Positions 24,219-29,148 of a DNA stretch of 29,148 bases are shown here, piece after piece (the stretch's first letter is position 1; the number at the start of each line of letters is the position of its first letter). The stretch is from an uncultured Oscillospiraceae bacterium (GTDB lineage Bacteria > Bacillota > Clostridia > Oscillospirales > Oscillospiraceae). A program made the position numbers and the translations under genes. The notes below the pieces were generated by a model. The model saw only the letters and a program-made list of their open reading frames with translations, was not told the origin of the DNA and did not search any database. The stretch spans positions 1 through 29,148 of the forward strand of contig CALWYM010000078.1 in the NCBI GenBank assembly GCA_944385775.1. Direction: 5' to 3'.

Positions 24219-24237
24219 AAAAGAAGCCTCCTTTAAC

Positions 24238-24265
24238 GAAAAGACCACCGGATTTTCCGGTGGTC
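24238..24265 (-). terminator. Intrinsic terminator after rpmA
   Basis: Perfect 10-bp stem GACCACCGGA / TCCGGTGGTC (24243-24252 with 24256-24265), loop TTT or AAA. On the minus strand CTTTTCGTT follows, running directly into the ribosome site of the phosphopantetheinyl transferase. Confidence 0.8.
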
Positions 24266-24283
24266 CCGCTTTTCGTATAAAAT

Positions 24284-24547
24284 TTACTGAGCAATCTCCT
24301 CGTAAACGGAAACGCACTTTCTGTCTCTGTTAATGTGCTCAAAGCGAACAACGCCGCTCTTAAGAGCAAACAGAGTGTCATCCTTGCCCTTGCCCACGTT
24401 GGTACCCGGGTGGATTTTGGTGCCTCTCTGACGGACGAGAATATTGCCTGCCAGAACGTACTGACCGTCGGCTCTCTTCACGCCAAGACGCTTGGACTCT
24501 GAATCACGACCGTTCTTGGTGGAACCCATTCCTTTTTTATGTGCCAT
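24284..24547 (-). CDS. rpmA: 50S ribosomal protein bL27
   Basis: 87 residues. bL27 reaches toward the peptidyl transferase centre and helps position tRNA. The sequence MAHKKGMGSTKNGRDSESKR, then LGVKRADGQYVLAGNILVRQ and RGTKIHPGTNVGKG, is unmistakable. It begins directly at MAHKKG. Many Firmicutes instead encode an N-terminal extension ending in Phe that the Prp protease removes. GGAGGTG lies seven bases ahead of the ATG, and no in-frame upstream start was found, so the short form is genuine. It is 44 bases downstream of rplU, with no prp gene between them. Confidence 0.97.
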   Translation of the reverse strand: MAHKKGMGSTKNGRDSESKRLGVKRADGQYVLAGNILVRQRGTKIHPGTNVGKGKDDTLFALKSGVVRFEHINRDRKCVSVYEEIAQ

Positions 24548-24591
24548 TAGTTTACACCTCCGATATAGTGGACTTTAATATTTACTGCTTC

Positions 24592-24906
24592 TTATGCGTT
24601 GATTGCGGTAATCTCAACCTTGGTGTAGGGCTGTCTGTGACCCTGCTTGCGGCGGTAATTCTTCTTTGGGTGCATCTTGTAAACAAGAATCTTCTTACCC
24701 TTTCCGCTCTTTACAACGTTTGCGGTAACAGTTGCGCCCTCAACAACAGGCTTTCCGATGGTAGCTGCGCCCTCGTCATTAACTACCGTAAGAACCTTAT
24801 CAAAGGTAACGGTTTCGCCGTCAGCCATACCAAGTTTGTCCAGATAGAGAACATCACCTACGCTGACACGATACTGCTTTCCGCAGGCTTCAATAATTGC
24901 TGTCAT
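24592..24906 (-). CDS. rplU: 50S ribosomal protein bL21
   Basis: 104 residues, the usual length. bL21 binds 23S rRNA in the large subunit. MTAIIEACGKQYRVSVGDVL, FDKVLTVVNDEGAATIGKP and KMHPKKNYRRKQGHRQPYTK are family blocks. It is first in the rplU-rpmA transcript and has AGAGGTG ahead of the ATG. It is preceded by a leader of about 85 bases with possible regulatory folding. Confidence 0.97.
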   Translation of the reverse strand: MTAIIEACGKQYRVSVGDVLYLDKLGMADGETVTFDKVLTVVNDEGAATIGKPVVEGATVTANVVKSGKGKKILVYKMHPKKNYRRKQGHRQPYTKVEITAINA

Positions 24907-24909
24907 TTT

Positions 24910-24991
24910 TATTCTTTCACCTCTTTAAATATAGTAGAGACTCGCTCTTGCAGGTGTTCCGTAAAGAAAGCTTAAACCCGCTCAATGCGGC
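24910..24991 (-). promoter_or_regulatory. Structured 5' leader of rplU, possible L21 leader
   Basis: On the minus strand the leader holds a hairpin CCGC-ATTGA-GCGG (24979-24991). A CACCT segment (24952-24956) can pair with the AGGTG of the rplU ribosome site (24918-24922). Ribosomal L21 leaders that mediate feedback by the protein are known in Firmicutes. I have not matched this one to a covariance model, so the assignment is inference. Confidence 0.45.
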
Positions 24992-24997
24992 TAAAAT

Positions 24998-25026
24998 AGT
25001 ATAGCATCTGAGCCTTTAAAAGTCAA
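24998..25026 (-). promoter_or_regulatory. Sigma-A promoter of rplU-rpmA
   Basis: On the minus strand, TTGACT (25021-25026), spacer exactly 17, TATACT (24998-25003). Confidence 0.8.
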
Positions 25027-25135
25027 GGAATATTTTACGAGGCTTTCACAAAAATATTTGTCTGCTAATTTCGCAAAACGTATTTTTACGGGCATAAAAA
25101 TCAATTTTAGCCAATAAAATACAGATGATATAAAC

Positions 25136-25167
25136 TTGAAATAATTTAAGCCCTATGGTATTATAAT
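25136..25167 (+). promoter_or_regulatory. Possible promoter of nfeD
   Basis: Perfect TATAAT at 25162-25167, 29 bases before the nfeD ATG. The best -35, TTGAAA (25136-25141), is 20 bases away, longer than usual, so only the -10 is well supported. Confidence 0.4.
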
Positions 25168-25195
25168 ATCAGAATAGAGGATAGGAGCTAATGAT

Positions 25196-25624
25196 ATGAC
25201 CTGGCTGTGGCTTTTAGCGGCAGTTGTTTTCCTGATTGTTGAGGCTCTTACTGTGGGACTCGTAACCATATGGTTTTCGGTGGGCGCCTTTGCCGCAGCG
25301 CTCTTTGCCTACATGGAAGTGGGAGTTGTCTTTCAGGCACTGGTATTTATTCTGGTCTCCGCTGCGGCGCTTGCCGTCGCAAGACCCTATATAGTCAAAT
25401 TTACCAAAACAAGGAAAAGACCTACAAATGCGGACCGTGTTATTGGTATGGTCTGTGTTGTGACGGAGGATATTGACAATATTGCGGGAAAGGGCGCGGT
25501 GTCGGTGGACGGCAAGGAATGGTCCGCCCGTACCTCTAACGGCGATAAGCTTGACAGAGGTACATATGTCCGTGTTCTGGCAATTCAGGGAGTTAAACTT
25601 ATCGTGGAGGCTGTGGGAGAGTAA
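25196..25624 (+). CDS. NfeD family membrane protein
   Basis: 142 residues, the short NfeD1b-type form. It has membrane segments at about 3-20, 26-40 and 44-62, then a cytosolic OB-fold domain (about 78-140) with NADRVIGMVCVVTEDIDNIA, GKGAVSVDGKEWSART and VRVLAIQGVKLIVE. The OB fold of such proteins is thought to act with SPFH/flotillin partners in membrane microdomains. The SPFH gene lies 121 bases downstream on the same strand with no terminator between, which fits the classic nfeD-SPFH pairing. The larger NfeD protease domain is absent. A TAGGAG site precedes the ATG. Confidence 0.9.
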   Translation: MTWLWLLAAVVFLIVEALTVGLVTIWFSVGAFAAALFAYMEVGVVFQALVFILVSAAALAVARPYIVKFTKTRKRPTNADRVIGMVCVVTEDIDNIAGKGAVSVDGKEWSARTSNGDKLDRGTYVRVLAIQGVKLIVEAVGE

Positions 25625-25745
25625 GCGCCGCGGGGTTTATTAGTGCCGTTTTTGTCCGGGTCCGTAGGGGATTGGATTTGGCGGCAGAATATGGGCTTCT
25701 CATACAGACAGTTGCAGAGTAATAAATTTCAGGAGGTAGTTTATT

Positions 25746-26639
25746 ATGATTGTGCTAATTATTCTTGTACTTTTGATTGCACTTGTCGTAACCAACGTCA
25801 AGATTGTTCAGCAGGCAAAGGCGTATGTTGTGGAGAGACTGGGTGCCTATAATGCTACCTGGGGAGTGGGCTTCCATTTTAAATTGCCCTTTGTTGACAG
25901 AGTGGCAAAGATAGTTTCCCTCAAGGAGCAGGTGGCGGATTTCCAGCCTCAGCCTGTTATCACAAAGGATAACGTAACTATGCAGATAGACACGGTTGTG
26001 TATTTCCAGATTACCGACCCGAAGCTCTATACCTACGGAATTGAAAACCCGATTACGGCTATTGAGAACCTTTCAGCCACTACTCTCCGTAATATAATCG
26101 GTGAGCTGGAACTGGACCAGACCCTTACAAGCCGTGACATTATAAACAGCAAAATGCGCTCGATTCTTGACGAGGCCACCGATCCCTGGGGAATTAAGGT
26201 AAACCGTGTGGAGCTCAAGAATATTCTGCCGCCTAAGGAAATTCAGAACGCCATGGAGAAGCAGATGAAGGCAGAACGTGAGAGACGTGAAGCCATTCTG
26301 AGGGCAGAGGGTGAAAAGAAGGCTGCAATTCTTATTGCGGAGGGCGAAAAGGAATCCGCAATCCTCAGAGGCGAGGCAAAAAAGGAGGCGGCAATTCTTG
26401 AGGCTGAAGGTCAGGCTGAGGCCATAGTCAAGGTTCAGGAGGCTACCGCTCAGGGTATTAAGCTCATTAACGATGCCTGCCCATCTGATGCCGTAATCCG
26501 CATAAAAGCCCTGGAGGCCTTTGCCAAGGCTGCTGACGGAAAGGCGACAAAGATTATTATTCCCTCTGAGATTCAGGGGCTTGCAGGTCTTGCCGGCGGC
26601 GTAGTTGAAACTGTTAAAAATGAAGAAAAGGCTGAGTAA
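25746..26639 (+). CDS. SPFH/band 7 family protein (stomatin/QmcA-like)
   Basis: 297 residues. An N-terminal membrane anchor (about 2-19) is followed by the SPFH domain (about 20-185): QAKAYVVERLGAYNATWGVG, FKLPFVDRVAKIVSLKEQVA, and LDQTLTSRDIINSKMRSILD. A coiled-coil segment follows with repeated AILxAEGEKxA units (about 180-240), typical of the family. The protein ends in an Ala/Lys-rich stretch. Members form large membrane rings or scaffolds and regulate protease or envelope functions. AGGAGG precedes the ATG. With NfeD it forms a two-gene unit that ends at a strong terminator. Confidence 0.94.
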   Translation: MIVLIILVLLIALVVTNVKIVQQAKAYVVERLGAYNATWGVGFHFKLPFVDRVAKIVSLKEQVADFQPQPVITKDNVTMQIDTVVYFQITDPKLYTYGIENPITAIENLSATTLRNIIGELELDQTLTSRDIINSKMRSILDEATDPWGIKVNRVELKNILPPKEIQNAMEKQMKAERERREAILRAEGEKKAAILIAEGEKESAILRGEAKKEAAILEAEGQAEAIVKVQEATAQGIKLINDACPSDAVIRIKALEAFAKAADGKATKIIIPSEIQGLAGLAGGVVETVKNEEKAE

Positions 26640-26652
26640 GCTGTAAAGAGAA

Positions 26653-26690
26653 ACCGGGCTGCCCAAAAAGGGCAGCCCGGTATTTTTATG
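26653..26690. terminator. Bidirectional intrinsic terminator between the SPFH gene and coaD
   Basis: Perfect 12-bp stem ACCGGGCTGCCC / GGGCAGCCCGGT (26653-26664 with 26670-26681), loop AAAAA, followed by ATTTTTATG on the plus strand. The minus strand gives TTCTCTTT, so it can also serve coaD, which ends at 26700. Confidence 0.85.
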
Positions 26691-26699
26691 CGCTGATTG

Positions 26700-27209
26700 T
26701 CAGTCATCATCCCTCAGCTTGCGCTCCACAGGGAAACCGAATTTTTCGTGGAGCTTTTTCTCCACACAGTGAGGTACAAACCGTGAAACATCACTGTTGT
26801 ACCGCGCCGCCTCCTTTACAATAGTGGAGGAAAGGTAGCTCCACTTAATGCTGGTGGCAAAGAAAACAGTTTCAATTCTCGGCATAAGGGCGTGATTTGT
26901 ATGGGCAATCTGAATTTCACTTTCAAAATCCGAAACGGCGCGAAGACCACGCACCATTACAGTGGCGCCCTTGCTCTTTGCAAAGTCCACTGTAAGACCC
27001 GTAAACGACTCAACCTCTACGTTGCGAAAATCCTTGCAGCACTCTCTCAAAAGCTCAAGCCTCTCCTCAATGGTAAAGGTCGGTGTTTTGGCGCTGTTTA
27101 TCAGAACAGCAACGTAAATCTTATCGAACACCCTGGCTGAGCGCTTTATTATATCCATATGACCGAATGTCACAGGGTCAAAGCTTCCCGGGTATATTGC
27201 AATCGACAT
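26700..27209 (-). CDS. coaD: Phosphopantetheine adenylyltransferase
   Basis: 169 residues, the usual length. CoaD adenylylates 4'-phosphopantetheine to dephospho-CoA, the penultimate step of CoA synthesis. The start IAIYPGSFDPVTFGHMDIIK carries the nucleotidyltransferase TxGH-type motif (FGHMD). The VRGLR (substrate and ATP contact), YLSSTIVKEAARYNSD and RFVPHCVEKKLHEKF segments complete it. ATG 27209 has AGGAGG six bases ahead; the longer reading to 27251 includes this site and is rejected. It is monocistronic and transcribed toward the SPFH terminator. Confidence 0.96.
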   Translation of the reverse strand: MSIAIYPGSFDPVTFGHMDIIKRSARVFDKIYVAVLINSAKTPTFTIEERLELLRECCKDFRNVEVESFTGLTVDFAKSKGATVMVRGLRAVSDFESEIQIAHTNHALMPRIETVFFATSIKWSYLSSTIVKEAARYNSDVSRFVPHCVEKKLHEKFGFPVERKLRDDD

Positions 27210-27251
27210 TTTTATCCTCCTGTTTTTTCCCAGTAATGACGTACAAACCAT

Positions 27252-27280
27252 ATTAAACCACGGATAGACACCATAATCAA
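27252..27280 (-). promoter_or_regulatory. Sigma-A promoter of coaD
   Basis: On the minus strand, TTGATT (27275-27280), spacer exactly 17, TTTAAT (27252-27257), with a 5' UTR of about 35 bases. Confidence 0.6.
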
Positions 27281-27437
27281 GGGTAATTTTTATATTATCT
27301 GATTGAAGCTACATTATATTTGCCCTGCAAACACGTTTTATTTTTACTGTGCGGCAGCAAGACAAAAACTGTAAAATTTAGAAGTATAGCGTAGAAAAAT
27401 CTGCAAATTCTCTGTACTGTTCATAAAAAATTCATAG

Positions 27438-27488
27438 TGCGATACAAGTATTGTATGCAAAATAACTAAAACAAAGTTGCGTATCGCA
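27438..27488. repeat. Interrupted inverted repeat, possible RNA stem or operator
   Basis: TGCGATAC (27438-27445) pairs perfectly with GTATCGCA (27481-27488). After an 11-base one-sided bulge the pairing continues with GCAA (27457-27460) and TTGC (27477-27480), giving 12 bp around a 16-base A-rich loop. The bulge side also contains a competing hairpin ATACAA-GTA-TTGTAT (27442-27456), and the right arm contains TGCG-TAT-CGCA. Confidence 0.65.
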
Positions 27489-27646
27489 GGAAAGCCGTGA
27501 CATTAAAATTGAAATTTTTCCATTTAGAACTTGTAAAATTTGATTTGCTGTGCTAAAAACTTGCTCTAGTAAAGCTAGGCTCAAACCCTGTTTTTTATTG
27601 AATTTGCCAAAAATCCATGAATAACCTGGAAAGCTTGAAAAATGCC

Positions 27647-27675
27647 TTGACAGTAAGGATTGCCTGTGATAAAAT
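27647..27675 (+). promoter_or_regulatory. Near-consensus sigma-A promoter with no gene downstream
   Basis: Perfect TTGACA (27647-27652), spacer exactly 17, TAAAAT (27670-27675) with extended TGA. The expected start is near 27682. It points into a terminator-like hairpin 10-40 bases on. Confidence 0.75.
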
Positions 27676-27681
27676 TCATTT

Positions 27682-27728
27682 TGTTGAGGCAAGGGCGCAT
27701 TATAGTTCGGCGACCGAGCCCTTTTTTG
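27682..27728 (+). ncRNA. Candidate very small RNA ending in an intrinsic terminator
   Basis: From the predicted start the transcript would be about 45 bases. AAGGGC (27691-27696) pairs with GCCCTT (27718-27723). Inside, TCGG-CGA-CCGA (27707-27717) forms a second helix that abuts the first directly on its 3' side. A TTTTTT run follows. The full unit looks like promoter, compact fold and terminator. It matches no RNA family I can name. A decayed leader of a lost gene is the main alternative. Confidence 0.45.
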
Positions 27729-27763
27729 TTAATCGTTTTTGCAAAATATCTAAATGTGGATAT

Positions 27764-28159
27764 TTAGAAAATCGAAAGGAAGAAGAAAGCTACACTGCAA
27801 ACAAGGTTCGCTGCGAGATTGCAGGCTGACTTCTCCGTACTTGTCAAATCGTCATAATTGACATCACTGTCAATGTGATCTGCAATATCGGAGTAAGAGA
27901 TTTTGGTGCTTTTTTTCTTTTTCTTGGATTTTTTAAATCCCATTCCGTCCATGGCCAGGAAGGAAAACCAGCTCAGGCAGAGAAACAGAAGACCCATAAT
28001 GGGAAACAGGTGATCTGTCATTGAGAAAAGACCGGATGTATTTACAAAACGGTCCCAGGCGAGAGCGATTACAAGACCGGCAAGAAACCTTGGCACACTC
28101 TTATATATAATGGGTCTTATCATATAGGTTTTAAAGTTCTTTTTAAGCCATTTTTTCAT
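27764..28159 (-). CDS. Small membrane protein of unknown function
   Basis: 131 residues that I do not recognise. A basic amphipathic N-terminus (MKKWLKKNFKTYMIRPIIYK) is followed by two membrane segments (about 24-42, FLAGLVIALAWDRFV; about 48-70, LFPIMGLLFLCLSWFSFLAM). A cytosolic lysine run (KKSKKKKKSTK) and an acidic patch (SDIADHIDSDVNYDDL) come next. A last hydrophobic segment (about 112-131) closes the protein. The ATG has CGGAGGA nine bases ahead, and a good promoter lies upstream, so it is real. Its stop lies within a weak AT-rich hairpin (27749-27768). Confidence 0.82.
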   Translation of the reverse strand: MKKWLKKNFKTYMIRPIIYKSVPRFLAGLVIALAWDRFVNTSGLFSMTDHLFPIMGLLFLCLSWFSFLAMDGMGFKKSKKKKKSTKISYSDIADHIDSDVNYDDLTSTEKSACNLAANLVCSVAFFFLSIF

Positions 28160-28206
28160 GGTGAATTTCCTCCGTGGATTTTGGCAGAAGCCGATATGTT
28201 GAGGCT

Positions 28207-28235
28207 ATTATACAGTGACGAGGGAATTTTCACAA
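28207..28235 (-). promoter_or_regulatory. Sigma-A promoter of the small membrane protein gene
   Basis: On the minus strand, TTGTGA (28230-28235), spacer exactly 17, perfect TATAAT (28207-28212), about 48 bases ahead of the ATG. Confidence 0.7.
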
Positions 28236-28372
28236 GCTTTTTTGTATTTTATCTGAAGGATGAAGCAAATTTAAGAGCCTTGGTGAATGTTCAGCCTTTG
28301 GGAGAAATGCCTTTTTCACGGGTTGCCGCATAAAGAGCAACCCCGGATTACGGGAATTTCTCTAGAAGGAGT

Positions 28373-28414
28373 ATGATGTCTATGCCAACAGATCACCGCA
28401 TGAAGAGGCGGTAA
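28373..28414 (+). CDS. Possible 13-codon leader peptide
   Basis: Reads MMSMPTDHRMKRR then stop, with AGAAGGAG immediately ahead of two tandem ATG codons. The site is stronger than that of the permease gene 129 bases downstream. The peptide is basic at its end and has no signal sequence. It may be a regulatory upstream ORF or a chance match. Confidence 0.35.
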   Translation: MMSMPTDHRMKRR

Positions 28415-28464
28415 AAGGTTCTACAAAAGTCTGCGCAGTCAGACGAAAAATTATAAAATAAGCT

Positions 28465-28480
28465 GTTTCCCCGGGGAAAC
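28465..28480. promoter_or_regulatory. Perfect 16-bp palindrome ahead of the permease gene
   Basis: GTTTCCCCGGGGAAAC, symmetrical about its centre and 63 bases before the ATG at 28543. It could be an operator or, in RNA, a hairpin with a very small loop. Confidence 0.5.
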
Positions 28481-28542
28481 CGATGAGAGAAGCGTTGGAA
28501 AAACCGGCAAAAACAGCGTTAGTATGGAGCTGATGGTAAATT

Positions 28543-29148
28543 ATGATTAAGTATTCAGTAAAAAGAATTCTCGAGTCACTCCTCACAGTTCTTATAATCG
28601 TGACCATAGTCTTTCTTCTCATGAGACTGCTTCCAACCGATTATTACTTTACTGAGGATGAGCTTCTGAAGCTTACTGACGAGCAGAAGGAAGACAGACT
28701 GAGAGCCGCCGGTCTTACGGACCCGATGTTTGTCCAGCTTGGCAGATTTTATAACAACCTGCTTCACGGAGATCTGGGTAAATCCACCAGACTTCAGAGC
28801 GGCGTTCCCGTAACCCAGGTTATTTCCTCAAAAATAACCGTTTCAATGAAGCTGGGCGCCGTTGCATTCGGACTGTCGCTTGTTTTGGGCGTTGTGTTCG
28901 GAATTGTTCAGGCAACCTTTAAAGATAAGGTTCCCGATCACATCGGTACGGTATATACAATATTCGCAAACGCTGTTCCGGGACTTGTACTTTATTCTCT
29001 TGTTCTTGTGTTTGGTTCAAGAGTCCTGGGGCTTCCCAGTATGTATTCCACAAGAAACCCTGTTGTTTCGTCCATACTGCCTGTAACCTGCCTTACATTG
29101 GGCTCTATTGCAGGTCAGATGCTTTGGACCCGCCGCTACATGATTGAT
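28543..29148 (+). CDS. Peptide/nickel-type ABC transporter permease, OppB/DppB family (partial)
   Basis: First 202 residues; the gene runs off the right edge. The start MIKYSVKRILESLLTVLIIV, followed by TIVFLLMRLLPTD, is the first helix and RxLP element of the OppB/DppB permease family. LGLDPM-type sequence AAGLTDPMFVQLGRFYNNLL, then HGDLGKSTRLQSGVPVTQVI, is the standard second block, and SKITVSMKLGAVAFGLSLVL begins the permease domain. It would form the channel with an OppC-like partner and import oligopeptides or similar ligands. No binding-protein gene precedes it. The ATG has only a distant GGAG (13 bases away), so translation may depend on upstream structure. Confidence 0.9.
   Translation, partial: MIKYSVKRILESLLTVLIIVTIVFLLMRLLPTDYYFTEDELLKLTDEQKEDRLRAAGLTDPMFVQLGRFYNNLLHGDLGKSTRLQSGVPVTQVISSKITVSMKLGAVAFGLSLVLGVVFGIVQATFKDKVPDHIGTVYTIFANAVPGLVLYSLVLVFGSRVLGLPSMYSTRNPVVSSILPVTCLTLGSIAGQMLWTRRYMID

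Larger units (their letters stand above)
27210..27763. other. 555-bp gap without a credible gene
   Basis: AT-rich sequence between coaD and a small membrane protein gene, both on the minus strand. ORFs here (for example 27432-27692 minus, 86 codons) lack ribosome sites and look random. It holds the coaD promoter, a bulged inverted repeat (27438-27488) and a promoter-terminator cassette (27647-27728). No coding role is seen for the remaining bases, roughly 27290-27430 and 27490-27640. Confidence 0.7.
28240..28542 (+). other. Structured leader region ahead of the permease gene
   Basis: No long ORF. In order it holds: a hairpin GGGTTGC / GCAACCC (28320-28326 with 28337-28343); a competing hairpin CCCG / CGGG (28342-28345 with 28351-28354); a short ORF with a strong ribosome site (28373-28414); a hairpin GTCTG / CAGAC (28429-28433 with 28440-28444); and a 16-bp palindrome (28465-28480). 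No convincing promoter was found on this strand, so the start of the leader is unknown. Confidence 0.5.

Noticed and set aside
24541..24975. 144-codon plus-strand ORF over rplU
   Set aside because: It is the antisense shadow of rplU and its leader; the minus-strand genes are unmistakable ribosomal proteins.
27432..27692. 86-codon minus-strand ORF in the gene-free gap
   Set aside because: No ribosome site or family resemblance. It runs through the inverted repeat and the plus-strand promoter, which are better explanations of the sequence.
27617..27829. 70-codon plus-strand ORF crossing the small RNA candidate
   Set aside because: It would pass through the terminator and into the 3' end of the opposing membrane protein gene, and has no ribosome site.
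1..29148. CRISPR array, phage, transposon or defence island
   Set aside because: No spaced direct repeats, transposase, integrase, restriction, toxin-antitoxin or Cas-like protein was found on either strand.

Overview
The window reads as a chromosomal segment of a low-to-mid GC, Gram-positive, spore-former-type bacterium of class Clostridia. I cannot place it to genus from sequence alone. The evidence is a SleB-type cortex hydrolase domain, a RecD2-ComF-MreB gene run, a two-OB-fold SSB-like protein, an NfeD-SPFH pair, TmcAL, strong GGAGG Shine-Dalgarno sites, and sigma-A type promoters that often carry an extended TGn -10 box. No phage, insertion sequence, CRISPR array, toxin-antitoxin or recognisable defence module was seen. 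Most of the window is ordinary housekeeping chromosome, densely coded, with clean intrinsic terminators.

Layout, left to right. 1-180 is the 3' end of htpG. 310-1119 is a SleB-type wall hydrolase. 1213-2679 is a GltD/NfnB-like flavoprotein. 2803-3897 is a phosphofructokinase. 4100-6532 is polyphosphate kinase with a long acidic tail. A six-gene minus-strand operon fills 10750-6570: serine dehydratase beta and alpha, mnmA, a small unknown gene, tcdA and a YaiI/YqxD protein. It meets ppk at a shared bidirectional terminator. ackA (minus) and tmcAL (plus) diverge around 12.1-12.4 kb. tmcAL is followed by two envelope genes (a GT-C-like membrane protein and an acyltransferase-3), then the SSB-like gene, a small membrane protein, recD2, comF and an mreB paralogue (to 20975). 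A lipoprotein gene and a MATE exporter follow.

The right part holds, on the minus strand, tRNA-Thr(CGU), a phosphopantetheinyl transferase, rpmA and rplU with a structured leader. Then come nfeD and an SPFH gene (plus), coaD (minus), a 555-bp gene-free gap, a small membrane protein (minus), a 384-bp leader region, and the start of an OppB/DppB-type permease running off the right edge.

Functional themes are acetate and serine catabolism (AckA, SdaAA/AB), tRNA modification (MnmA, TcdA, TmcAL), DNA maintenance (SSB, RecD2, ComF), CoA and phosphopantetheine use (CoaD, PPTase) and envelope modification. The parts least explained by known genes are: the 27.2-27.8 kb gap, with a bulged 12-bp inverted repeat and a promoter-terminator cassette that could make an RNA of about 45 nt; the leader in front of the permease, with a 13-codon ORF and a 16-bp perfect palindrome; the inverted repeat over the MATE promoter; and the C-terminal extension on polyphosphate kinase. 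All of these remain candidates. None amounts to a demonstrated new system.
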